Source: Calothrix membranacea FACHB-236 (GTDB taxonomy: Bacteria > Cyanobacteriota > Cyanobacteriia > Cyanobacteriales > Nostocaceae). From it: 64,000 nucleotides of DNA. The position numbers and the translations under genes are program-made. The DNA lies in assembly GCF_014696315.1 (NCBI RefSeq), contig NZ_JACJPX010000016.1, positions 1 through 64,000 on the forward strand, read 5' to 3'. Every line of letters starts with the position of its first letter. The stretch's first letter is position 1. Shown piece by piece: positions 1-8,767 of this stretch. The notes beneath the pieces were generated by a model. That model was not told the origin of the DNA, searched no databases, and was given only the letters and a program-made list of their open reading frames with translations.

Positions 1-82
1 TGATGCTATCGGGGTCATGTTGAAACTGCTGGAATACTTGTGCAATATAGATTTTCCCAGTTTCTGACTCCGATTTTCTCAT
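1..82 (-). CDS. Possible start of a hypothetical protein cut by the left window edge
   Basis: An ATG on the minus strand at 82-80 opens a frame that stays open for 27 codons to the window edge (starts MRKSESETGKIYIAQVFQQF). No Shine-Dalgarno is obvious. It has the same orientation as the neighbouring minus-strand genes and would belong to the left arm of the Tn554-like element. Too little is visible to name a family, and it may be chance. Confidence 0.25.
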   Translation of the reverse strand, partial: MRKSESETGKIYIAQVFQQFQHDPDSI

Positions 83-283
83 TCTTTGTGAGAAATCCGG
101 GTAATGACTGTTGAAGATATGACAGCAAAAGATTACATTCAAAGCGATCCCTTGATATAGATCACCTTTCCTTTTGACTTGAATAGCTTTTTTAATTTAC
201 TTTAATTATTTGAAATATTAATTTATAGCTAACTAATGAGCATGGAAGTTAGATTGATTTCCATGCTCATTATTTTTGCACTA

Positions 284-496
284 TCATTTTTTCACAGGGT
301 AGAATAAATAAACTATCTTACCCTCAGGCTCACTAGATATACCTTCTTTATATGCCAGCATTTTTTTTCTGACCAATGTCATGGCATGAACTAGTGTTGC
401 ATAAGCAGATAGGCGAAGTTTTTGTGCAAGACGTTTGGGTGTAATTCCTGGGTATTCAGTGACTACTTCCACAATCTTCAAAGCAATCTCTGTCAA
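284..496 (-). CDS. Small winged-helix-like DNA-binding protein
   Basis: A 70-residue protein whose first 50 residues look like a helix-turn-helix: helices around ALKIVEVVTEYP and TPKRLAQKLRL, then SAYATLVHAMTLVRKKM, followed by a short beta-wing-like tail ending in VYLFYPVKK. The only start available is TTG at 496. The frame upstream is closed by the TGA that ends the neighbouring antirepressor gene, so the two proteins share one reading frame separated by that stop plus nine codons. A role as a regulator inside the mobile element is inference; no family is recognised with certainty. Confidence 0.55.
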   Translation of the reverse strand: MTEIALKIVEVVTEYPGITPKRLAQKLRLSAYATLVHAMTLVRKKMLAYKEGISSEPEGKIVYLFYPVKK

Positions 497-523
497 AGAT
501 GTAGATGGTCTATCTTTTAGCTT

Positions 524-1312
524 TCAGTAGTCTGCTTTGTTAATGGATGATGGTAATACTATTCCATTTTCTTGTTGTCCCTGAACTGTATTCGTTGCTT
601 TTTCACGTAAACACTTACGGAATTCAACAACATTTTTCATGATTTCTCCACATTCAGTTTTCACGGGATAATATCCGTGAATATTTTTTATCTGCAAACT
701 TTCCATTTGCATAACATGGGCAAATGATAATGTAGCCTGTTCAGTACTTTCTAAATGATCAACAATTAAATCTGTTTTTGATAGTCCTAACTCTTGTCTT
801 AGTTCTTTTGGACATTTATCCAACAGTATTCTGTAATCTTGCGTGGTTATATGACCTTGTGATATAGGTTGTACTCCATGTTCTTTTAATACTCGTTTTC
901 TATTACTGTAAGAGTTTTTATGTCTTTTACGGGTTTCAGCTTTAAGTAAGTTAACTTGAGTTCTTTGGGCTTTTAATAAATCTTTTAATTGTTTTTCACA
1001 ATTCAGAAAATACTTTCTAACCTCTTTACCTTTGGCTGTTCCAGCTAACATTGCAAAAGATTTAAAACAGTCAACAGTCAAAAATATTTCTTGTCTATTA
1101 TTTGGCTGAAACCCTGATGCAGTCACGTCTCCCGTTTTAGCGGGAGCTTCTATAATGTAATCAGAACTAAGTTCAAAATTAGACACTAAACAAGTTTTTG
1201 CATGTTCTTTTCGACTATAACCCAACCATTGCCATGCATCATCTAAACTAACAGGAAACTCTTTATCAGAATTGAGCATTGAAAAGACTAAATCTAATGA
1301 AAGTTCAGACAT
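524..1312 (-). CDS. Phage antirepressor-like protein (AntA/AntB or MSV199-type N-domain)
   Basis: About 262 residues. The N-terminal 110 residues read like the DNA-binding domain of phage antirepressors: SLDDAWQWLGYSRKEHAK, then the typical FLTVDCFKSFAMLAGTAKGKEVRKYFLNCE run. A basic, coiled-coil-prone stretch follows (residues 115-165) and a C-terminal region of unknown fold. I chose the ATG at 1312 because AGAGG lies six bases upstream; an in-frame ATG at 1357 would add 15 residues but has no Shine-Dalgarno. In phages such proteins bind repressors or DNA. Here it lies in the probable cargo of a Tn554-like transposon, so regulation of the element is a guess. Confidence 0.65.
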   Translation of the reverse strand: MSELSLDLVFSMLNSDKEFPVSLDDAWQWLGYSRKEHAKTCLVSNFELSSDYIIEAPAKTGDVTASGFQPNNRQEIFLTVDCFKSFAMLAGTAKGKEVRKYFLNCEKQLKDLLKAQRTQVNLLKAETRKRHKNSYSNRKRVLKEHGVQPISQGHITTQDYRILLDKCPKELRQELGLSKTDLIVDHLESTEQATLSFAHVMQMESLQIKNIHGYYPVKTECGEIMKNVVEFRKCLREKATNTVQGQQENGIVLPSSINKADY

Positions 1313-1668
1313 ATTAAACCTCTGATTTTTTCTAATTTTTGATTTTACTTTTGTCATGTTGTGATCAGTTGAGTACTTTGTAGATGAAAAACAAATATCC
1401 CTAATATAGTAATAGAAAGCTGCAATCCAAAAACAAATAGTTGTTTTCAGTTATAATTTCTATCTATTAATAGTTGAAAGCCGTATGGAAATGACAGCAT
1501 CTCCTTTTTTAGCGTTGCCTTCAGCACTTTTAGGATGCTTATTTGTCTACTTAGTATCAATCTATGAATTAGACTTTTGGCGGGTTATAGCCATTAATTG
1601 GCATTACGATTTGTGTTGAAGAAGTAGCCTAAAAGCTTTCCATCAATTTGATTTTACTTCTCCAATAT
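1313..1668. other. AT-rich intergenic stretch between the antirepressor-like gene and the HARE-like gene
   Basis: About 355 bases. It holds the upstream region of the antirepressor gene and one short plus-strand frame (1485-1619, listed separately). I see no strong hairpin or recognised site. Confidence 0.5.
1485..1619 (+). CDS. Possible 44-residue hydrophobic small protein
   Basis: ATG at 1485 to TGA at 1617-1619, on the opposite strand to its neighbours. Residues 5-28 are hydrophobic (FLALPSALLGCLFVYLVSIY) and could span the membrane once. There is no clear Shine-Dalgarno (GAAAG lies 5-9 bases upstream). It could be a toxin-like or chance peptide; nothing in the sequence tells which. Confidence 0.25.
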   Translation: MEMTASPFLALPSALLGCLFVYLVSIYELDFWRVIAINWHYDLC

Positions 1669-2292
1669 TTAATGCAAATATCCGTTATTTACTGATAGCG
1701 ATTCAAAATTATTGTTAGGAAAATTACCTTTAACCACATTATTTGAGGCAAAACAACCTCTACCTACTTTTAGCCATTTTCCTTTATTTGCACCAATACG
1801 TAATTGAGCAGACATAGAAGCCTTTGCCCGTTCAAACTCATTCTCAGACTTCGTATCATAAGCAATTTTTGTAACATCTTCATTAGACATCTGTTTTGAG
1901 GCATCATTTAAAATACTCTCTATAATGTCTAACATTGGCATTCCTTGGTATTCTGGACGCAGCATGGACATAGGATCTCGCTGATTCAAGTCGTTTTGAA
2001 GAGATTTATCAGCTTCGTCTCTAGAGAAATCGTTGTCTTCGTCGTCAAATGCGTCCTGACTTTCGTTATAGCCAAATTGCTGATTAAAATTTACTTTTAG
2101 ATATTTAAGGATATTTTCACAATACCCTATGTCAGCTTGCAATTGTTTGATAATCTCTTTAAGCTCATCGAAATCTGGGTGTTGTAATATTAAATTTTTG
2201 GTTGCATCAAGCTTTTTCTGCTGCTGTGTTTTTTTGCTAGTCAACCATTCAAAATGTTCTTGATGTAATCGAGAAGAAACATCTTGGTTCAT
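1669..2292 (-). CDS. Coiled-coil protein with C-terminal winged-helix (HARE-HTH-like) domain
   Basis: 207 residues. The N-terminal 75 residues are charged and likely helical or coiled coil (KKTQQQKKLDATKNLILQH). Residues 78-105 are an acidic linker (DAFDDEDNDFSRDEAD). Residues 110-185 resemble a HARE-type winged helix: GMPMLDIIESILNDASK, MSNEDVTKIAYD, a helix with ARASMSAQLRIG-like spacing, then GKWLKVGRGCFASN, where the WxxVGxG pattern is typical. Such domains sit in chromatin, restriction and regulatory proteins. It lies between the antirepressor-like gene and tnpC, so it is probably transposon cargo. The exact function is unknown. Confidence 0.5.
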   Translation of the reverse strand: MNQDVSSRLHQEHFEWLTSKKTQQQKKLDATKNLILQHPDFDELKEIIKQLQADIGYCENILKYLKVNFNQQFGYNESQDAFDDEDNDFSRDEADKSLQNDLNQRDPMSMLRPEYQGMPMLDIIESILNDASKQMSNEDVTKIAYDTKSENEFERAKASMSAQLRIGANKGKWLKVGRGCFASNNVVKGNFPNNNFESLSVNNGYLH

Positions 2293-2677
2293 ACGGGTAC
2301 TCCATTTTTTTATCTAGAAATTGACCCATTAACCATTAGATGCTCTATAATGTCTATAGTAAGACAAGAGCATCTTACCTCTTGTATCCAAGAAGTAGTT
2401 GCGCCTGTAGAGTAGCTTAAATCCAAAAAACCCGCCTGCAAGCAGGTATTTTGAATCAAAGCTTTACACAGGACTAATAAGTTGTCAGAAGTAGTAGTTG
2501 CACCTTACCTTTACATTGTGGATGGGGCAGCTACTTCTTCATATTGAAGATCATACAGCAAACAAAAAAAAAGATCGAGGAAAAAAGAAAAACAGTTTTT
2601 TTAAACAGATATACTTTTAAAAAAAATACATAAGCAGTAGCGAGAGTTCTATTATCGTCTTTACCTATTTTTCTACC
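2293..2677. other. Intergenic region downstream of tnpC with a weak terminator-like site
   Basis: 385 bases without a convincing gene. On the minus strand, 2447-2424 reads CCTG-CTTG-CAGG, then CGGG and six T, which could be a weak terminator for tnpC transcription about 230 bases past its stop. A purine-rich, A-run stretch lies at 2560-2600. Confidence 0.35.
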
Positions 2678-3640
2678 TTATTTTTTTGAACGCAAGTACT
2701 TGTAAGTCCATCTTGAGGAAAACTCCTCAAACAAAACCCACTGACCAGTATTGTCTTGAACCCAATAACAACCATCATCGTCCTTTCGACTACCAATCAC
2801 GATTCCTTGCTCTCGCGCCAAGTCATACCATTGAGCAAACAGATCTGCTGGATGAATTTCACTAATGGGTTGATTAGGTTGCCATGCGTTATCAATTGCA
2901 TTAGCTAACCAACCACCTGCATTTCTAATGACTTGATGTTGCATCTGCTCTTTGAGTGCTGCGATCGCAGTTAACACAGTCTCTTCATCGGAACTGCGTA
3001 TCTTAGAAGCAAGAGTATTGGTAAGGTTGATACTCAGATCGCTTAACTCTTTTCTAACTTTGTCACTAATCTCGCCTTGTGACCCTTTATTAAGGGGTGT
3101 TACTTTGCTTTTTAAGTTTCTGTCATCACCGCAAACTACTTCTTGTGCCGATATAGGTTGTGAAACTTTTACTCCCTGCTTTATCCTTTCAATTTCAGCA
3201 TTAGCATCAGCAAGTAATTTTTTCAGACGATCGATTTCTCTTTGCTGTGCTTCGTTCGCATCTGCCAACACTCTTTGTCTACCATGAATTGCTGCCAGAT
3301 GTTCTCTCAAACCCCGATTTTCTGCCTCAACATGTTGAAGTCTCTGTTTTAGAGCTTGATACTTGGCATCTTTGGATGCTTCTGTTGCTTTTTGCTGTGT
3401 TGGGACTAGTTTCTGTTTTCTACTTCCTTGTTGCCTAAGATGCTCAATCCGAGACTTGATTTCAGGTTCCTTGTACAACCAAGCAGTAGAAACCTCTGCT
3501 ACTTCAGCAACAGTTTTAAAGTTTACCGCACGTCCTTCTTTGATCAGTTGTTTAATAGCTTCTTCCGTTCTGTCGAAAGCTTCCTGCCTCTTTTTCTGTG
3601 CATTTTGGCGAAGACCTTCAGTGTTTCGTTCATGCATCAT
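2678..3640 (-). CDS. tnpC: Tn554-type transposition protein TnpC (DUF6262-like)
   Basis: About 320 residues; third gene of the transposition operon. Near the N-terminus is a helix-turn-helix-like segment (EEAIKQLIKEGRAVNFKTV then AEVAEVSTAWLYK), followed by a long coiled coil (about residues 90-155, heptads such as LKQRLQHVEAENRGLREHL) and a C-terminal globular part. In Tn554 the much smaller TnpC influences frequency and orientation of insertion. I start at the ATG at 3640 (a second ATG follows directly), because AAGGA precedes it; this start overlaps the last codons of tnpB, which indicates coupled translation. It is longer than Tn554 TnpC (125 aa), as in many Gram-negative relatives. Confidence 0.75.
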   Translation of the reverse strand: MMHERNTEGLRQNAQKKRQEAFDRTEEAIKQLIKEGRAVNFKTVAEVAEVSTAWLYKEPEIKSRIEHLRQQGSRKQKLVPTQQKATEASKDAKYQALKQRLQHVEAENRGLREHLAAIHGRQRVLADANEAQQREIDRLKKLLADANAEIERIKQGVKVSQPISAQEVVCGDDRNLKSKVTPLNKGSQGEISDKVRKELSDLSINLTNTLASKIRSSDEETVLTAIAALKEQMQHQVIRNAGGWLANAIDNAWQPNQPISEIHPADLFAQWYDLAREQGIVIGSRKDDDGCYWVQDNTGQWVLFEEFSSRWTYKYLRSKK

Positions 3641-5501
3641 CTTCCTTAACCTCCAGTGATGCAATGATACGTTCCAAATTCTCTTGGACTTTTTCGTTCA
3701 TTTCAACTTGCCGTTGCCAACCATTTGCCTTAGCAGTTTCAATAATTCGCTTAGTTTGCTCCAATTGTTTTTTGTGATCATCAAGAAAAACGGTTGTTGT
3801 GCGGAAGTGTGTACACGTCAAGCAAGCATTGGCATGAGGGCAGGAACCAGCAATCACAGGGAGGGCACAAGTGCCATTAGGCAAAGCCTGAGTGAGAATA
3901 TTCTTTTTAATCCATTGCAGATCGGCACTGTTAGATTGTGTATCTTCTGACTCAACCACCCGTCCTATAACGTCAACAACTTTGCCTTTAAATTTGGCAA
4001 ACTCTTCTTTGAGAGTCTGGTCGTGAATATAAGCGTAACGTGTTGTCATTTCAGGTGATTGATGCCCCAAATACCTCTGAATTATATGATGAGGCACACC
4101 ATTGTTAGCCATCCTTGTGCCGACGGTGTGACGAAATTGATGCGCTTGAAATCGCCAAAGTTTACCGTTGATATCACAAATATTTTTGTCGAAAGCTAAT
4201 TTATTTAACGCATCAGTAAATGGCTTTTGTTTCATAGGATTCCCTTTTCCATAAGATTTAGGAGTGGGGAATAAATAAGGAAAGTCAAAACCCCATTCTT
4301 CCAAAATAATATTTTGTTGTTCTTGAATTACTAATGCACACTCTTTAGAAATAGGAATTATATGTTCCTTTTTCATTTTAGATTGGTAGTAAAGCAAGAA
4401 CCAATCACCATGAATATCTTGATTTAAGCAGTTAAAAGGCAGTTGGCAAAGCTCACCAATTCGCATTCCACATTCTTGGAGAACCAATGTCATTCGCATA
4501 ATATGAGGAGGTAAATCTTCAATATGTTTATTTAATTGAGACATTACTTCTTCCGGTATATATCTTGGTAAACCCTTAGAAATGCGCGGAAAATCCTCAT
4601 TATAAATTAATCTTTTGTCAGGAACGTTCGCCCATCCTTCTCTGGCGCATAACTCTAAAAAAGTTCTTAAACATCCAATTTGCCTATGTCTGGTGCCTGA
4701 AGCTAATCCTGTTGCTGGTAATTGGGTAATGTATTCAAGAATTATTGGTCTATCAATATCTTCAGGTTTTAGTGAAGGGTGATAATGAGAGATAAATGCT
4801 GAAAAATCTTTCAAAGTACTAATTCTATTTATGCATTCACCTTGAGATAATATAGACAGAGTATAGCGAATAAACTTTTTAGTAGCTTGTAACAACCAAG
4901 GTTGAGTAATGTGTTCAAAATTCAAGTTATATCCTGACTTAGTTTTGTCAATTTCAATGCCTAATTTACGTAAATCCCAAACTGTCTTGTCATACTCATC
5001 TCTATCATCATAAAAATCAGCTATTACTTTATAAATTTGCCGAAGAAGAATAATAGTTGGATCTTGTACTAAGACATTTTTTAACTTCTGATCCCTACCA
5101 AGTCTTTCAGAAGTATATTCTCTCAATAGCTGCCTATCTACTAGATAAGAACGTAAAGATAGAATCCAATACTCTAAGTTTTTATCAATCAACGACTTCT
5201 CATTTTTAATAACTTCATTTAACCAACTAGTAATTTTTTTAATCCTACTTCCTTGTATCCAAAAGCTACTAGTAGACCATGAATTATTTTCTAATTTTTG
5301 CCAACATGCGTATTTTAATTCTGTATTTATTGATGAATAAATACAATTAAAAAAAACATATTTACTTCGATTTGATACTGCCTTTTTATCGATTAAAGGA
5401 CACTCAGCAACATCCCATTTGTCTTTTGTCCAAAAACCTATTACTTGGTTCTCCAAAGCTTGTAATTTAGATGGAGACCATTGAATATTTAGTGCTTCCA
5501 T
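3630..5501 (-). CDS. tnpB: Tn554-type tyrosine recombinase TnpB
   Basis: 623 residues, close to the 630 of Tn554 TnpB. The C-terminal half holds a tyrosine-recombinase catalytic domain: the first Arg in LQECGMRIGELCQLP, the HxxR box in AHQFRHTVGTRM, the LGHQSPEM box and the nucleophile Tyr in TTRYAYIHD. After it comes a Cys-rich tail (CALPVIAGSCPHANACLTC) that may bind zinc. The N-terminal 200 residues are variable. It starts three bases after the tnpA stop and overlaps tnpC, so the three are one operon. All catalytic residues are present, so the enzyme is probably functional. Confidence 0.88.
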   Translation of the reverse strand: MEALNIQWSPSKLQALENQVIGFWTKDKWDVAECPLIDKKAVSNRSKYVFFNCIYSSINTELKYACWQKLENNSWSTSSFWIQGSRIKKITSWLNEVIKNEKSLIDKNLEYWILSLRSYLVDRQLLREYTSERLGRDQKLKNVLVQDPTIILLRQIYKVIADFYDDRDEYDKTVWDLRKLGIEIDKTKSGYNLNFEHITQPWLLQATKKFIRYTLSILSQGECINRISTLKDFSAFISHYHPSLKPEDIDRPIILEYITQLPATGLASGTRHRQIGCLRTFLELCAREGWANVPDKRLIYNEDFPRISKGLPRYIPEEVMSQLNKHIEDLPPHIMRMTLVLQECGMRIGELCQLPFNCLNQDIHGDWFLLYYQSKMKKEHIIPISKECALVIQEQQNIILEEWGFDFPYLFPTPKSYGKGNPMKQKPFTDALNKLAFDKNICDINGKLWRFQAHQFRHTVGTRMANNGVPHHIIQRYLGHQSPEMTTRYAYIHDQTLKEEFAKFKGKVVDVIGRVVESEDTQSNSADLQWIKKNILTQALPNGTCALPVIAGSCPHANACLTCTHFRTTTVFLDDHKKQLEQTKRIIETAKANGWQRQVEMNEKVQENLERIIASLEVKEDDA

Positions 5502-5504
5502 AAT

Positions 5505-6587
5505 TTATTTTTTGCGTTTATCTAGATAATCCTGATAAGCTTCTTTCATATCCTCATCGTTCAAATGAGTATAGGTATTCAGTACAGTTTGTACCTGTGC
5601 ATGTCCCAATCTCTTTTGAACATGAGCAGCATCCCAACCATTACGAATTAATTCCGTAGCATGAGTATGTCTTAAAATATGAGGATGTACATCAATTCCT
5701 GTTTTTTGGCTCAACCTGCGAAATAAATCTGCTATTGCGCTATATTTCATAGGTTGCCCTATGACTCCATCCCAGAGGTTGACAAAGACATAATCACTCT
5801 CAATTTCATCAAATTCTTTAAGTAAATAATCGGTATATAAACCCATTAGTTCTTTAGAAATATGGATATTATATGTTTCCCTAGTTTTTGCTCTTGCTCC
5901 ATTGGCATTATCATATCTAGGAACTATACAAATTACGTTATCCCATGAATGAATATCTTCATGCCTTAATCCTAATGCTTGTCCAATTCGCATACCACTT
6001 TCATAAAGTAGAGCGACTAAAAACTTATCTCTAATTCGATCACAAGCATTAATTAACTGTTTTACTTGCTCTTGAGTTATGGTTTTAGGAATACGCTTTG
6101 GTTCTTTAAGCTTGATTAATTTAGTTCTAATTGGTTTACTTTTATTTATGTGATGTAAAAAGCTTTTATATCGTCTACTATGTTGGATCTGAGAATTATA
6201 AATTGGAATCTCTTGAACAATACCTAATCTTTCTTGGTAATCATATAACATACAAACTGAGGTGATAATTGCATTGATAGTTGCCTCAGTACGTTTTGCT
6301 TGTTGCTGTTGTAGAGATATAACTTCTGGTTGGGGATTTCGTAAGTAAGCTAAAAAATCTGCTAAATCAGATATTCTAATTTTTGTCCAGTCTCTACTGG
6401 TATCTCTAAGATATTCCCAATACAGTTTAAGGTGATAAGCATAAGACCTCACTGTGTTTGGTGAACGCTCAATACTTTCTAGATAACTTATAAACTGTTC
6501 TATTGGACGAATTGGCAAATAATCATCACCTAACACCGTCCACGATATGCGATCGCTGTTGGGAAGATGCACCTTTTGGACTTTCAC
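5505..6587 (-). CDS. tnpA: Tn554-type tyrosine recombinase TnpA
   Basis: 360 residues against 361 in Tn554 TnpA. An N-terminal SAM-like DNA-binding domain (QFISYLESIERSPNTVRSY) is followed by the catalytic domain: Arg in LLYESGMRIGQALGL, HPHILRHTHATELI for the HxxR box, KRLGHAQVQ, and the nucleophile Tyr in LNTYTHLND. It is first in the operon and reads away from the element's right end, which lies about 130 bases upstream at 6717. In Tn554 TnpA and TnpB are both needed for site-specific insertion. The reading frame is intact. Confidence 0.88.
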   Translation of the reverse strand: MKVQKVHLPNSDRISWTVLGDDYLPIRPIEQFISYLESIERSPNTVRSYAYHLKLYWEYLRDTSRDWTKIRISDLADFLAYLRNPQPEVISLQQQQAKRTEATINAIITSVCMLYDYQERLGIVQEIPIYNSQIQHSRRYKSFLHHINKSKPIRTKLIKLKEPKRIPKTITQEQVKQLINACDRIRDKFLVALLYESGMRIGQALGLRHEDIHSWDNVICIVPRYDNANGARAKTRETYNIHISKELMGLYTDYLLKEFDEIESDYVFVNLWDGVIGQPMKYSAIADLFRRLSQKTGIDVHPHILRHTHATELIRNGWDAAHVQKRLGHAQVQTVLNTYTHLNDEDMKEAYQDYLDKRKK

Positions 6588-6714
6588 AGTTTGTACTTTG
6601 TAGATTTTATTTACATTGTAGAAAAGCTTGCTTTAGGAATTCTATAACGTACAGATACAGAAGTCAAGTTGTTGTTGTTTACTTTAAAGAATTGTTTTTA
6701 ATAGCTATAGTTTT

Positions 6715-6720
6715 GATGTA
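6715..6720 (+). other. Tn554-family attachment core GATGTA at the insertion junction
   Basis: The hexamer GATGTA sits exactly where similarity to a phospholipase-D protein begins: it codes for Asp-Val and is followed in frame by FGDYSNPSSLGNANNFLK. An in-frame TAA at 6685-6687 closes the frame just inside the element. GATGTA is the core I recall at junctions of Tn554 and Tn558. The match in both sequence and position is seen; the mechanism is taken from those elements. Confidence 0.65.
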
Positions 6721-7710
6721 TTTGGCGATTACAGTAATCCTAGCAGTTTAGGCAATGCCAATAATTTCTTAAAAATTGAGAGTCCAGAACTAGCAGCTTT
6801 ATTTACAGAAGAGTTTAACACCATGTGGGGGGATGGCCCAGGAGGCAAGCCAGATAGCCGATTTGGTTTGCAAAAACCAGTGCGATCGCCAAAAACCATC
6901 ACTTTAGGTGAAACTAAAATTACTGTACAGTTTTCGCCTACCTCACCCACTCAACCTTGGAGCCAAAGTACCAATGGTTTAATAGGTAATACCTTAGAAT
7001 CGGCTACTAAATATGTGGATATGGCATTGTTTGTGTTTTCTGAACAAAAACTAGCGAATATTCTCGAAAATCGTCATCAAGAAAATGTCAATATTCGAGC
7101 TTTAATCGAGCCACAATTTGCCTATCGTTCTTACAGCGAAGGTTTAGACATGATGGGATTGGCTTTGGCTGAAGAATGTAAATATGAAGTAGATAACCGT
7201 CCGTGGAAAAATCATCTTACTAGCGTTGGTGTACCTACATTAGCTAAAGGCGATTTATTACATCACAAATTTGCTGTAATTGATGGTAACAAAGTAATTA
7301 CAGGTTCTCATAACTGGTCAGAAGCCGCTAATAATGGTAACGATGAAACCCTATTAGTAATTGAAAATCCTAAAGTTGCTGCCCATTATGTACGTGAATT
7401 TGCTCGACTTTATACAAAGGTAAAACTCGGTTTACCACCTACAATTCAACAAAGAATTGCTTCCGAGTCTAAACAATGTCCGCAAATTAAATCTCCAACA
7501 TCCAGTACAAGTCAAATATCTCCTAAAATTAATCTCAACACAGCTAGTCTAGAAGAATTAGCAACTCTACCTGGAGTTGGTAAAAAATTAGCACAACGAA
7601 TAATTCTCGCTCGTCAACAGCAAAAGTTTACATCCTTAAAGGATTTAGAAAAAGTTCCAGGTGTTAGCGGAAAAATGATAGATAAATGGCAAGACAGTAT
7701 CACTTTATAA
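6718..7710 (+). pseudogene. Phospholipase D-like/ComEA-type protein, 5' part cut off by the transposon
   Basis: The frame begins inside the protein (VFGDYSNPSSLGN...) right at the transposon junction. What remains, about 330 codons, holds one HKD motif (HHKFAVIDGNKVITGSHNW) and a C-terminal helix-hairpin-helix pair of ComEA type (INLNTASLEELATLPGVGKKLA, then KVPGVSGKMID) that would bind DNA. PLD-family nucleases or lipases need two HKD motifs; the first should lie in the missing part, just before the SDVFGD-like target. An ATG at 6823 could still start a 295-residue product, but it would be half an active site. No further lesions are seen, so the insertion may be recent. Confidence 0.75.
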
Positions 7711-8059
7711 AAAAGATATTTGCCATTATTACTAATATCAACTTTTTATAGATTGATAATTTTGCACGCACTAATTAGGTAATTTAAATACTTATTAATT
7801 TACATATAATCTATCATAAAATATACGTATGTCTTACACTAAAAACTTCAGTTTATAGCTTACGGACTCCGTCCTCAAGCATCCCACAAATACTGTAGAT
7901 TTTTCAACAATAAGCTTTGCTTTCTATATATTATAGGGTTAATTTGAAAATCGTCTGACTCAGCCAAAAGTATAGTATTTGTATATCTCTGTTAGCAGAG
8001 GAAATGTGATTGTTCAGTTTTTAACATAAATCCCAAGTAAACATGACTAAGGTAGGTTT
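7711..8059. other. Intergenic region between the truncated PLD gene and the chaB pseudogene
   Basis: 349 AT-rich bases with no gene or strong hairpin that I can see. AAGG lies seven bases before the ATG of the chaB remnant. Confidence 0.5.
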
Positions 8060-8304
8060 ATGGCTGATCAGCAGATAGACGAACTACCACAAGATATCAG
8101 AGAACAACTTCCTGAACACGCTCAACAGATTTTCTTTACAGCCTCAATGCTGCTCAAAAAGACGGTATGAGCGAAAATGCAGCGCGTGAAGTTGCTTGGA
8201 ATAGTGTAAAGAATGAATACCAACCAGGTAACGGAGGCTAATGGCAGAGAAAACCAGAAGATCCTCCTATACACAATAAGGCTATCACCACTGGAGGTAA
8301 CTAA
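8060..8304 (+). pseudogene. chaB: Broken chaB-family gene (frameshift plus internal stop)
   Basis: ATG at 8060 starts a protein typical of the ChaB family: IDELPQDIREQLPEHAQQIFFTA. The zero frame then runs into a stop after 15 wrong residues, but the +1 frame continues the family sequence at once (NAAQKDGMSENAAREVAWNSVK), so one base is missing near 8144. This frame meets TAA at 8239-8241 and then reads on sensibly to 8304 (WQRKPEDPPIHNKAITTGGN). Two lesions argue for a decayed gene, although a sequencing slip could explain the first. ChaB was once described as a regulator of cation transport; its true role is unclear. Confidence 0.7.
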
Positions 8305-8356
8305 TTGCCTTTTTGCTAAAAATTAAATTGATTAAATTCCTGGCGGTTTGTCTAAC

Positions 8357-8767
8357 TCACAAACCGTCTTTTGCCAATTCCATAGCAACTGGTAAACCAA
8401 GTACCTCTCTAGAAATTTTTAGTACCATGTTGGGACGGAAAGGCTTGGTTATATATAAATCTGCACCAACATCAATACCTTGTTGTTTATCAAATTCCTG
8501 CCCATTTGCAGTAAGCATCACAATGTAAATATCTGGTATTGCTAGTTTATTCTTAACAGTATTACAAACTTCTAAACCATCCATTTTTGGCATAATTATA
8601 TCCAAAAAGACTAGTTTTGGCTTTTCTGATTGAATAATTTCTAATGCTTCTTCACCATTTTTAGCCGTCAATAATTCTACTTCTTCATCTTCTAGGCTCT
8701 CAAGAACTTCCTCCATCAGCAAACGCATACTAGCGTCATCATCAACAATTAATAGCTTCTTGTTCAT
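8357..8767 (-). CDS. Single-domain response regulator (CheY-like receiver)
   Basis: 136 residues from the ATG at 8767, which gives the usual N-terminus MNKKLLIVDDDAS; an upstream in-frame ATG at 8803 would add 12 residues of no family likeness. All receiver residues are visible: acidic pair DDD after the first strand, phospho-acceptor Asp in LVFLDIIMPKMDG, Thr in IVMLTANGQ and Lys in YITKPFRP. There is no output domain, so it acts by protein contact. The histidine kinase gene that follows on the same strand upstream (9327-11027) is a plausible partner, although 560 bases separate them. Confidence 0.9.
   Translation of the reverse strand: MNKKLLIVDDDASMRLLMEEVLESLEDEEVELLTAKNGEEALEIIQSEKPKLVFLDIIMPKMDGLEVCNTVKNKLAIPDIYIVMLTANGQEFDKQQGIDVGADLYITKPFRPNMVLKISREVLGLPVAMELAKDGL

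Larger units (their letters stand above)
1..6717 (-). mobile_element. Tn554-family transposon, right part (left end outside window)
   Basis: Three successive minus-strand genes have the order and roughly the sizes of tnpA (360 aa), tnpB (623 aa) and tnpC (about 320 aa) of Tn554-type transposons, which move with two tyrosine recombinases and no transposase of DDE type. The outer end next to tnpA meets a phospholipase-D-like reading frame at GATGTA (6715-6720), the core sequence I recall for Tn554 and Tn558 insertions. The genes left of tnpC (antirepressor-like and winged-helix proteins) are inferred cargo. The N-terminal half of the interrupted gene is not seen in positions 1-283, so the left end must lie further out. 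Confidence 0.7.

Noticed and set aside
498-503. Left end of the Tn554-like element at a second GATGTA
   Set aside because: It lies between two probable cargo genes and no PLD sequence adjoins it. A six-base match alone is expected by chance.
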